Under the pieces are notes generated by a model. It was given only the letters and a program-made list of their open reading frames with translations, was not told the origin of the DNA and did not search any database. Source: Glycomyces amatae (lineage in GTDB: Bacteria; Actinomycetota; Actinomycetes; Mycobacteriales; Micromonosporaceae). From it: DNA of 48,557 bases. Location of the stretch: positions 1-48,557 of the forward strand of contig NZ_JAJLQZ010000028.1 in NCBI RefSeq assembly GCF_020991375.1, read 5' to 3'. Of the stretch, positions 9,151 to 16,654 are shown piece after piece. Both the position numbers and the translations under genes were made by a program. The stretch's first letter is position 1, and each line of letters starts with the position of its first letter.

Positions 9151-9189
9151 CGCTTGCCCATTATTAGCGGGCAAGCGCCCACTTGTCAA
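9151..9189 (-). promoter_or_regulatory. Consensus promoter with embedded operator palindrome
   Basis: Read on the minus strand there is TTGACA (9184-9189), 17-18 bp, then TAATAA/AATAAT (9160-9166). A perfect inverted repeat CGCTTGCCC (9151-9159) / GGGCAAGCG (9169-9177), 9-nt spacer, lies across the -10 box. A repressor bound there would block polymerase. The adjacent TetR protein is the obvious candidate. Confidence 0.75.
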
Positions 9190-9371
9190 TTCGGGTCCAG
9201 CGGCGCACGTCGAACGGGACGAGGAGGCGGCGCGTGAGGTTCGGTCGCGGTCAGGGAGCGGCCGGGTCCGTCGCCTCGGCGAGGCGCGGACCGCCGATGG
9301 ATTCCAGACCGGCGGCGGCACCGCGCCCGTTCGTCCCGGACCGGGCGGCGTGAGCGCGGCGGCGGCCGGGG

Positions 9372-10568
9372 TCAGCCCGCGTCGGCGTCCGGCCGGTTCC
9401 GGGCCAGGAGCGCGGCCTTGTACGCGGTCGCGACGCGCTCGCCGTCGAGCCATTTCTCGAGCCGCCGGGCCTCGGTCTCGATCGCGGCGCGCCCGGCGGG
9501 GCCGGGGTCGTGCGCGACGACCGTCTCGACCCGGCCGGACTCGTCCACGGCGTAGGCGCCGACGATCCGCCCGTCCCACCAGACGGTGGTGCCGCAGTTG
9601 CCGTTCGCGTCGAACAGGTCCGGCGCGAGGGCGGGGTCGAGGTACCAGTCGCGGTCCTTCCAGCCCATCGAGGTCGGGTCCAGTGCGGGCAGCAGCGCCG
9701 CCCAGGGTTCGACGGGCGGTTCGGGCTCGGTGTCGTCGGGCAGCACCCAGCCGGTCCGGTCGCGCTCCAGCCGCACCTGGACCGCGCCCAGGCCGCTGAG
9801 GGCCTGCCGCATCGCGGTCTTGGTCGCGCCGAACCACCACACCAGGTCCCGTTCGGTGACCGGGCCGAAGGTCCGCAGGTACGCCGCGGCGAGCCGCTCG
9901 TAGCCCGCTGCGGCGTCGAGGGGGTCGACCGGCGCGCCCAGCCACCGGTCCATCCGCGTCCACAGGTTCCGGTTGACCCGCCAGTGGCTGCCGTTGCGCC
10001 CGCGCACCAGGTCCCCGGCGGCGCCCATCCAGGTGACGACGCGCGGGGCGACGTGGGTGAGCCCGCCGTAGGACTTGTGCTCGTACATCGACAGCCGCCC
10101 GCTCAGTTCGGCGAGCTCTTCGCGCAGCTGCTTGGCGCTGAGCTCGGGGCCCTCGGCGAGCCGGTCCAGGATCGCCGCGCGGGCGGCCTCGATCCAGGAC
10201 GCGGCGTCGTCGGCGACCTCGTTGCGTTCGAGGTCCTTGACCAGCGCGGCGTGCTCCTGCCGGGCGACCCGGGCGGCGGCGCTGCCGAGCGCGGCGGGCA
10301 GCAGTTCGCGGGGGAACGCGAACAGGGTGCGGCGCATCGCGAGCTGCTTGACCACCGACCGATCCTCGATCAGGGCGCGGTCCAGGTCGGGCCGTTCGAA
10401 GCCGTCGACGCGGGCGAAGAGCGACAGGTACGGGGTGGCCTGCTCGGTCGAGTGCAGGACCGTCATGGCCCGGACCGCCGCGAGCACGTCCCCGGCGCGG
10501 TGCCCGGCCGCGAGCGCGTGCCTCCGGGCCGCGCGCGCCCGGCGCTCGGCGTCGTCGATCAGTCGCAT
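9372..10568 (-). CDS. Winged-helix AlkZ/YcaQ-like (HTH_42) protein
   Basis: Protein of 398 aa of the HTH_42 winged-helix family, which includes the DNA glycosylase AlkZ (YcaQ). Supporting features are family-like segments: LHSTEQATPYLSLFAR near residues 38-53, the central WWFGATKTAMRQAL, and GNCGTTVWWDGRIVGAY in the C-terminal domain. AlkZ uses a Gln-x-Gln motif at the position where this protein has LHST, so glycosylase activity cannot be assumed; it may belong to a different branch. A GGGGGAG site five bases before ATG supports the start. It is probably a cytoplasmic DNA-repair or DNA-binding protein. The gene is monocistronic and divergent from the TAP hydrolase. Confidence 0.8.
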   Translation of the reverse strand: MRLIDDAERRARAARRHALAAGHRAGDVLAAVRAMTVLHSTEQATPYLSLFARVDGFERPDLDRALIEDRSVVKQLAMRRTLFAFPRELLPAALGSAAARVARQEHAALVKDLERNEVADDAASWIEAARAAILDRLAEGPELSAKQLREELAELSGRLSMYEHKSYGGLTHVAPRVVTWMGAAGDLVRGRNGSHWRVNRNLWTRMDRWLGAPVDPLDAAAGYERLAAAYLRTFGPVTERDLVWWFGATKTAMRQALSGLGAVQVRLERDRTGWVLPDDTEPEPPVEPWAALLPALDPTSMGWKDRDWYLDPALAPDLFDANGNCGTTVWWDGRIVGAYAVDESGRVETVVAHDPGPAGRAAIETEARRLEKWLDGERVATAYKAALLARNRPDADAG

Positions 10569-10913
10569 TCCGCTCCCCCGGTTCCCTCTGCCGCCGTCGG
10601 CAGCTCATCGTAGCCACCGCGCGGCCTCGGGCCGCCGAGCGCCCGCGCCGGAATGCGGACGCCGCCGGACCGGTGTCCCGGACGGATCGGGACATGCCCG
10701 GAAACCGGCGGTCCCGCATGGCGCGCATGGAGATGCGGTCGGTGTCGTCGCTGTTCACGCGGGTGCGGAAGGGGCCGGGACGGCAGGAGGCCGGGGCGGG
10801 ACCGCCGCTTGCGCTCCGCCGGGGTCCGATGTGATCCTGGCAGTCGCAGGAGGAATCGAGCACCGCGATGCCCGTGCCGGTTCCCGTTCCCCCCGACCGG
10901 AAGGGATGCCGGT
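10569..10913. other. Divergent intergenic region, 345 bp
   Basis: Lies between the divergently read AlkZ-like and TAP-hydrolase genes, so both promoters should be here. I see AGGAGGA at 10848-10854, too far from any useful start, and no convincing -35/-10 pair. Several overlapping reading frames run through it but are arginine/cysteine-rich and non-coding in character. Confidence 0.5.
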
Positions 10914-12422
10914 TTGCACCCTCGTATCCGAGCACTCGCCGCCGCCGCGTCGGCCGCGGCCGTGAGCGCCACGCTGCTGGCCGCCGCACCCGCCGCCGCG
11001 CATCCGCACGGCGTCGACTGGGGTCCGTGCGACGGCGCCGACCCGGCCGAGCCGGTCGAGTGCGCGACGATCGAAGTCCCCCTCGACTACGACCGCCCGC
11101 GCGGCGAGCAGATCGAGATCGGCCTCGCCCGCCGCCAGGCGGCGAACCCCGACGAGAGGCTCGGCACGATCGTCCTGGGCCCGGGCGGCCCCGGCGGCTC
11201 GGGCGTCCAGTGGGTGATCGACGGGAACACGCTGACCGGCGAGGCCGCCGAGCGGTTCGACCTCGTCGGCTTCGACCCGCTCGGCGTCAACACCTCCACG
11301 CGGGTGGTGTGCGACAAGGAGGCGGTGAACGCGGTCTCCTACCTGCCGCCGGAGGACGAGGCATCGTTCCAGGCGCTCGTGGACGCCAACGGCGCCCTCG
11401 CCGAGGACTGCCGCGAGCGCACCGGGGAGCTGTTCGACCACGTCTCCAACCTCGAGACCGTCGAGGACCTGGAACGCGTCCGCCGCGCCCTCGGCGAAGG
11501 CCGGCTCAACTACCTGGGCTACTCCTACGGGACGCTCATCGGCCAGCAGTACGCCGAGGCGTACCCGCACCGCATCCGCACCATGGTCCTGGACGGCAAC
11601 CTGGACCACAGCACCGGTTCGGTCTGGGGGCACATGGCGCCCATGACCGCCGGGTTCGAGGAGAACTTCATCGCGTTCGCCGACTGGTGCGAGGCCGAAC
11701 CGGAGTGCGCGCTCCACGGCGAGGACGTCGAGTCCGTGTACGCGGACCTGAAGGCGAAGTCCCGCAGCGGCGAGCTGATCGACCCGTACGACGGCTACCC
11801 GCTCGACTTCCAGTTCCTCACCAACCTGTACACGTTCACCGCGCACTTCCCGCAGGCCTGGCCCCGGCTCGCCGCCGACTTCGCCGCGATGCGCGACGGC
11901 GCGCGGTTCACCGGGGCCGCGGCCGTCCGGGAGGAACCGGTGCTGGTCGAGAACCCCGGCTTCCCGATGCGGTGCCAGGACTGGGACTGGGAGGTCGGGA
12001 CGTACCAGGAGCTCGAGTCGATCATGGAGGGACTGGCCGAGGCCTACCCGAACGTGGAGTGGTCGCCGGCGAACTCGAATGCGCTGACCTGCATCGGCTC
12101 GGGCATCGAGCACGTCAACGAGCACCACGAGCTGGACGTCCCCCGCAGCGCGCCGCCGATCGTGTTCGTCGGCAGCCTGCACGACTACGTGACGGTGCAC
12201 GAGTGGAGCAGGACCGCGGCCGAGCAGGCCGGCGGGCACCTCGTCACGTACGAGGGCTACTGGCACGGCGCGTACGGGTTCAAGACCGAGTGCGTCGACG
12301 ACGCGGTGAACGCGTACTTCGTCCACCGCGCGGTGCCGGAGGCGGACCTGAGCTGCCCGAACGCGGACTTCCCGCGCTACGGCGCGTCGGAGTCCGCGCC
12401 GCCGGAGGCGGACCGGTACTGA
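10914..12422 (+). CDS. Secreted TAP-family alpha/beta hydrolase (S33 peptidase)
   Basis: Exported serine hydrolase of 502 aa, related to actinobacterial tripeptidyl aminopeptidases. The start is TTG at 10914 (AAGGGA eight bases upstream), which opens directly onto a signal peptide ending near residue 30 (AAAPAAAH). The longer in-frame ATG at 10653 adds 87 arginine/cysteine-rich residues and is rejected. Oxyanion-region glycines GPGGPGGSG are at 89-97, nucleophile Ser204 in GYSYG, Asp424 in SLHDYV, and His451 in GYWHGAYG, with the TAP-like C-terminal domain around the last two. It would act outside the cell on peptides or esters. Several paired cysteines fit an extracytoplasmic protein. Monocistronic. 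Confidence 0.88.
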   Translation: MHPRIRALAAAASAAAVSATLLAAAPAAAHPHGVDWGPCDGADPAEPVECATIEVPLDYDRPRGEQIEIGLARRQAANPDERLGTIVLGPGGPGGSGVQWVIDGNTLTGEAAERFDLVGFDPLGVNTSTRVVCDKEAVNAVSYLPPEDEASFQALVDANGALAEDCRERTGELFDHVSNLETVEDLERVRRALGEGRLNYLGYSYGTLIGQQYAEAYPHRIRTMVLDGNLDHSTGSVWGHMAPMTAGFEENFIAFADWCEAEPECALHGEDVESVYADLKAKSRSGELIDPYDGYPLDFQFLTNLYTFTAHFPQAWPRLAADFAAMRDGARFTGAAAVREEPVLVENPGFPMRCQDWDWEVGTYQELESIMEGLAEAYPNVEWSPANSNALTCIGSGIEHVNEHHELDVPRSAPPIVFVGSLHDYVTVHEWSRTAAEQAGGHLVTYEGYWHGAYGFKTECVDDAVNAYFVHRAVPEADLSCPNADFPRYGASESAPPEADRY

Positions 12423-12444
12423 GCGGCCCGCGCATCTCTACTCC

Positions 12445-13131
12445 TCAGTGGACGGCCGGGCGGGGCGCCGAGCCGCCCCGCTCCGGGACCGGCGCCCCGT
12501 GCGCCGCCGCGAGCACGCCCGACCGCCACAGCGCCGCCGTGGCGACGGCCGCGGGGGCGGCCAGGCCGAAGACGGGCACCAGGCCCGGCACCAGGTAGTA
12601 AGCGGCCAGCAGGACGCCGACGCCCGCGCCGGCGAGCGCCGCCGCGGCCGGGCGCCCCGCCGTCAGGACCAGGGCCCGGCGCAGGAGCGCGAGGGCGCCC
12701 TCGTCGAAGTGCGACTGGAGCGGCCAGACCAGGACCGTGAGGACCCCGAGCCAGACGCCGGCGACCGTGAGGCCCCCGGCGAGGACCGGCCCGAAGGCGC
12801 CCAGGTCGAGGTTCTCCACGACCCGCCGGTCCAGGACGAGGACCGCCCAGACCAGCAGGAGGAGGGCGCCGAGCCGGTTGGCGGGGGCGAACTCGCGGTG
12901 CCAGTGCCCGCCGAACCGGGCCCGCAGGCCGGCCAGCGCGGGCGGCTCGTCGGGGTCGGTGATCGCGCGGCGGGCGTCCTCGCGCAGCACGCCGTGCAAG
13001 GCGGCCGTGGCGGGGAAGGCGCCCAGGAGGACGCCGCCGCGCAGGGTCCACGCCAGCCAGAGCAGGTGCAGGCACAGCAGCCGCAGGCCGAGCCTGCCGA
13101 ACCGCTGGTACCGGTCCAGGAAGGCCGTCAT
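12445..13131 (-). CDS. DUF624 (YesL-type) membrane protein
   Basis: Membrane protein of 228 aa with about five hydrophobic segments. Size and placement match DUF624/YesL proteins, which occur at the ends of sugar ABC-transporter operons; their biochemical role is not established. ATG overlaps the stop of the permease gene above (ATGA), so it is the last gene of a five-gene operon with GH127, binding protein and two permeases. The C-terminus is a short Pro/Arg-rich tail. It ends 22 bp from the convergent TAP-hydrolase gene; no hairpin is obvious between them. Confidence 0.75.
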   Translation of the reverse strand: MTAFLDRYQRFGRLGLRLLCLHLLWLAWTLRGGVLLGAFPATAALHGVLREDARRAITDPDEPPALAGLRARFGGHWHREFAPANRLGALLLLVWAVLVLDRRVVENLDLGAFGPVLAGGLTVAGVWLGVLTVLVWPLQSHFDEGALALLRRALVLTAGRPAAAALAGAGVGVLLAAYYLVPGLVPVFGLAAPAAVATAALWRSGVLAAAHGAPVPERGGSAPRPAVH

Positions 13132-14042
13132 CCCTTCACCGCCCCGATCATGACGCCCTTCTCGAAGTAGCGCTGGAGGAAGGGGTAGAGGATGATGACC
13201 GGCAGGGTGGAGACGACGATGACGCCGTACTTGATCTGGTCGGCGTACTGCTGGGCGTAGCCGCCGGCCCCGGCCCCTCCCGCCCCGCCGGCGCCGCCCG
13301 AGAAGGCCTGGTTGGAGATGAGGATGTCGCGCAGCACGATCTGGAGCGGCTGGAGGTCGTAGTCGCGCACGAACACCAGGCCGGTGAAGAAGTCGTTCCA
13401 GTGCTGCACCAGGTAGTAGAGGCCGATCACGGAGAGGATCGGCATGGACAGCGGCAGGGCGATCTTCAGGAAGAACTGGAAGTAGTTCGCGCCGTCGATG
13501 GAGGCGGCCTCGTGCAGCTCCTCGGGCAGCGAGTGCTCGAAGAACGAGCGGGCGATGATGAGGTTGAAGACGTTCACCGCGGACGGCAGGACGAACACGA
13601 GCCAGTTGTCCAGCAGGGAGAGGTCCCGCAGCAGCAGGTACATCGGGATGAGCCCACCGCTGAAGAACATGGTGAACGCGAAGAAGAACATGAGGACCCG
13701 CCGCGGGCGGAACTCGCGGCGCGAGAGCGCGAAGGCGGCGGGCATGGTCACCAGCAGGTTCAGCGCGGTCCCGACCAGCGCGTAGACGAGCGTGTTCCGG
13801 TAGCCGTTCCAGATCCGCTCGTCGGCGAGGATCTGCTCGTACCCGAACCAGGAGAGGTCGCGCGGCACGAGCCAGACCTGCCCGGTCGACACCATGGCGG
13901 GGTCGCTGACGGACGCGATCACCACGAAGTAGATCGGGTACAGGGCCGTGAACAGCACCAGGGCGCAGCCGAGGCCCAGGAGGACCTTGAACGCGATGTC
14001 GCCGGGCGTGTCGCGGCGGAGGGCGGCGAAGGGTCTGGTCAT
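13128..14042 (-). CDS. Sugar ABC transporter permease (second, LplC/YtcP-type)
   Basis: Integral membrane permease of 304 aa, MalG-like, with six predicted membrane segments and the cytoplasmic EAA loop HEAASIDGANYFQFF, which docks the ATPase. A glycine/alanine-rich insertion (GGAGGAGGAGAGG) interrupts the segment after the ILISNQAF stretch. ATG at 14042 is chosen with GGTGAG four bases upstream; a GTG at 14051, overlapping the upstream stop as GTGA, is an alternative. The frame stays open to 14921, but that part is antisense-like noise over the first permease. With the first permease it forms the channel importing an oligosaccharide. Confidence 0.9.
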   Translation of the reverse strand: MTRPFAALRRDTPGDIAFKVLLGLGCALVLFTALYPIYFVVIASVSDPAMVSTGQVWLVPRDLSWFGYEQILADERIWNGYRNTLVYALVGTALNLLVTMPAAFALSRREFRPRRVLMFFFAFTMFFSGGLIPMYLLLRDLSLLDNWLVFVLPSAVNVFNLIIARSFFEHSLPEELHEAASIDGANYFQFFLKIALPLSMPILSVIGLYYLVQHWNDFFTGLVFVRDYDLQPLQIVLRDILISNQAFSGGAGGAGGAGAGGYAQQYADQIKYGVIVVSTLPVIILYPFLQRYFEKGVMIGAVKG

Positions 14043-14047
14043 CGTGC

Positions 14048-15013
14048 TCACCACAGACTCGTGTTGGAGACGCGTTTGGCGATCTGGTTGGCGACCACCA
14101 GGAAGGCGAAGTTGATGAGGGTGTTGAACAGCCCGATCGCGGTGGCGTAGCTGAACTGGTTGGAGAGGATGCCGATCTTGTAGACGTAGGTCGCGATCAC
14201 TTCGGAGACTTCGAGGTTGAGGGGGTTCTGCATGAGGAAGATCTTCTCGAAGCCGGTGTTGAGCACCTGCCCCATGTTGAGGATCAGCAGCACGATCATG
14301 GTGGGCGCCAGGGCCGGGACGTCGATGTGCCGGATGATGCTGAACCGGCCGGCGCCGTCGATCCGGGCGGCCTCGTACAGCTGCGGGCTCACGCCCGCCA
14401 GCGCCGCCAGGTAGATGATGCTGTTCCACCCGGCGTGCTGCCACACGTCGGAGATGACGTAGACGGGCACGAACGCGGTCGCGCTGCCCAGGAAGTTCGC
14501 CCCCTCCACGCCGAAGAGGCCGACGAAGCGGGTGATCAGGCCCGAGCTCGGGGACAGGAACACCTGGAGCATGCCCACGATCACCACGACCGAGATGAAG
14601 TGCGGCAGGTAGGTGGCGGTCTGGAGGAACTGCTTGCGGCGCCTGCCGAGCACCTGGTTGACCAGGAGCGCCAGCGCGATCGGGGCGATGAAGCCGACCA
14701 CGAGGGTGCTGACGCTGATAACCACGGTGTTGCGGATCAGCGTCCAGAACTGCGGACTCTCGAAGAACTGCCGGAAGTACTTGAGGCCGACCCAGTCGCC
14801 GCCGGCGAGCCCGGCGGCGAAGTCGAACTCCCGGAACGCCAGCTGGAGGCCGTACATGGGCACGTAGGCGAAGACCGCGACGAACGCGATCGCCGGGGCG
14901 ACCATCACCCACAGCTGCCACTGCCTGCGGAAGTGCCGGGCCGGTCCGGCCCCGGCCCGCCGCCGGGCGCGCTCGGCGCCGGCGGCGGGCCTGAGATCAG
15001 TCGCGGCCGTCAT
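14048..15013 (-). CDS. Sugar ABC transporter permease (first, LplB-type)
   Basis: Permease of 321 aa with six predicted membrane segments and an EAA loop (YEAARIDGAGRFSIIRHID). The start ATG at 15013 overlaps the stop of the binding-protein gene (ATGA), so translation is coupled; the longer in-frame reading to 15109 lies inside that gene and is rejected. The N-terminus before the first membrane segment is an arginine/alanine-rich cytoplasmic tail. It pairs with the downstream permease. There is no ATP-binding subunit gene in this cluster; actinobacteria commonly supply a shared MsiK-type ATPase from elsewhere. Confidence 0.92.
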   Translation of the reverse strand: MTAATDLRPAAGAERARRRAGAGPARHFRRQWQLWVMVAPAIAFVAVFAYVPMYGLQLAFREFDFAAGLAGGDWVGLKYFRQFFESPQFWTLIRNTVVISVSTLVVGFIAPIALALLVNQVLGRRRKQFLQTATYLPHFISVVVIVGMLQVFLSPSSGLITRFVGLFGVEGANFLGSATAFVPVYVISDVWQHAGWNSIIYLAALAGVSPQLYEAARIDGAGRFSIIRHIDVPALAPTMIVLLILNMGQVLNTGFEKIFLMQNPLNLEVSEVIATYVYKIGILSNQFSYATAIGLFNTLINFAFLVVANQIAKRVSNTSLW

Positions 15014-16614
15014 TCCAGGCTCGCCCGGTATTCGTCGTAGTAGCGCTGGTGGATCTCGACGGCCTCGGTCAGGCCGAGGCCCTCCATCTCCTCCACGTAG
15101 GAGTCCCATTCGGACTCAACGCCGCCTTCGGTGATCCAGGTGGCCCACCGCTGCATGGCCTGCCCGAGGAGGTCGGTGTGGAGCAGGGAGAGGCGGCTGG
15201 AGTCCTCGGCGCCCATCTTGATGAGCTCGCCGGGCCAGATGTCGGTGGCGGGGTCGATGTTGGCGAGGGCGTCGGTGAGCGGCGCCTCGTCCTCGACCGC
15301 CTCCTGGATGTCGACCGGGAGCGTGACCTCGATGTCGTCGCGGATCCAGCCGGGGCTGTTGTCGGCGAGGGTGGTCGTCCACTTCCAGGAGGACGAGTCG
15401 AGGGTCTCGTCCGCGGGGGGCAGCACGGTGTACGCGCCGTTCCCGAGGTCCTCGATGTTCTGCCCGAACTCGCCCCACAGGGCCTGGAGGGAGAGGTCCT
15501 GGTCGTAGAAGGCGTCGATCACCTTCAGGGCGGCGTCCTTCTTCTCGCTCTGGGCGGACATGGTGATCGTGTTGAGGCCGTAGTTGAGCGAGTAGGAGTC
15601 GTACGTCCAGGCCAGGTCGGCGGCGCTCATGGAGGCGTCGGCCGCCAGCGGGGCGATGGGCGCGTACTGGTCGGCGATCTGCGGGCCGAACCGGTCCGAC
15701 GCGGTCCAGCCCCAGGAGAACCCGACCTTGGCGGTGTCGCCGTCGCCGCGGCCCACTGACTGGTAGGTCGAGTAGTCCTGGGTCATGACCTCCTGGCTGA
15801 CGAGGCCGTCGGCGTAGAGGTCGTGCAGGAAGGACACGAGCTCCATGTAGCGGGGGTCGGTGAGGAAGTTGCCGACCCGGCCGTCCTCGACGAAGTACCC
15901 GGAGCCGCCGCCGTTCGTGGTGGGCAGTCCGAGGCTCCCGAGGAACACGGTGGGCTGGAAGTAGCCGAAGCCGGTCTCGCCCGCCGGGGACCAGTCGACG
16001 GGGATCTCGTCGTCGGGGTCGCCGTTGCCGTTGGCGTCCTCGTCCTTGAAGGCGAGGAGGACCTCGTGCAGTTCGTCCCAGGTGGTCGGCTGCTCGAGGC
16101 CGAGGTTGTCGAGCCACTGCTGGTTGACGTACTGGCGGGTGGCGGTCTGCGGCCAGAAGCGCCGGTAGGAGGGGAGGGAGAAGACCTCGCCGTCGGGGCG
16201 GGTGGCCATGAGCTCGGTCTCGGGCACCGCCTCGAACATGGCCTGCACGTTCGGGAGGGCGTCCATGTCGTCGCTCAGGTCCTCGAAGAGGCCGGTGAAG
16301 GTGACCGCGTCGGCGTCGGTGACGGCGTTCGTGCCGACGATGAGGTCGGGGATGTCGCCCGCGGCGAGCATCGTGGACTTCTTCTGGTCCCAGTCGGCCG
16401 AGACCTCCTCCCATTCGACCGGGACGCCCGCGGCGTCCTCGATCGCGGCCACCCAGCCCATGTCCTCCATGGGCCCGGTGAGGGGGTGCTTGACGACGAG
16501 GATCTGGAGTGCGTCGGAGTCCCCGCCTCCGCCGCCGCACGCGCTCAGCAGCAGTGCCGCCGAGGCGAGGGTGGCGAGGGCGGCGGGCCCTCTGCGTTTC
16601 GGTGTGGTGAGCAA
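15010..16614 (-). CDS. Extracellular sugar-binding lipoprotein (LplA/YtcQ-type)
   Basis: Solute-binding lipoprotein of 534 aa. The signal peptide ends in the lipobox LLSAC, acylated Cys26, followed by a Gly-rich linker. The length is typical of the LplA/YtcQ group of oligosaccharide-binding proteins, longer than usual family-1 binding proteins. An EF-hand-like Asp-rich loop, DEDANGNGDPDDE, near residue 200 may bind calcium and is also seen in this family. The start is TTG at 16614 with GGAGGA three bases upstream. It captures the sugar outside and delivers it to the two permeases. It lies 40 bp after GH127, so the ligand is probably an arabinose-containing oligosaccharide. Confidence 0.92.
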   Translation of the reverse strand: MLTTPKRRGPAALATLASAALLLSACGGGGGDSDALQILVVKHPLTGPMEDMGWVAAIEDAAGVPVEWEEVSADWDQKKSTMLAAGDIPDLIVGTNAVTDADAVTFTGLFEDLSDDMDALPNVQAMFEAVPETELMATRPDGEVFSLPSYRRFWPQTATRQYVNQQWLDNLGLEQPTTWDELHEVLLAFKDEDANGNGDPDDEIPVDWSPAGETGFGYFQPTVFLGSLGLPTTNGGGSGYFVEDGRVGNFLTDPRYMELVSFLHDLYADGLVSQEVMTQDYSTYQSVGRGDGDTAKVGFSWGWTASDRFGPQIADQYAPIAPLAADASMSAADLAWTYDSYSLNYGLNTITMSAQSEKKDAALKVIDAFYDQDLSLQALWGEFGQNIEDLGNGAYTVLPPADETLDSSSWKWTTTLADNSPGWIRDDIEVTLPVDIQEAVEDEAPLTDALANIDPATDIWPGELIKMGAEDSSRLSLLHTDLLGQAMQRWATWITEGGVESEWDSYVEEMEGLGLTEAVEIHQRYYDEYRASLE

Positions 16615-16654
16615 GGCTCCTCCTTGAGTCTTGGCGTGGGGGTTCGGGTTCGCG

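Noticed and set aside
10653..10913. Upstream ATG for the TAP hydrolase
   Set aside because: Adds an Arg/Cys-rich tail ahead of the signal peptide, which would prevent export; TTG at 10914 begins at the signal peptide.
10559..10972. 137-codon minus-strand frame in the divergent gap before the TAP hydrolase
   Set aside because: It overlaps the start of the AlkZ-like gene and the hydrolase signal peptide, and its product is Arg/Pro-rich without domains.
9121..10989. N-terminal extension of the monooxygenase frame to 10989
   Set aside because: It runs out of frame through the AlkZ-like gene and the promoter region at 9151-9189; the GAGPVG motif and ribosome-binding site place the start at 9120.
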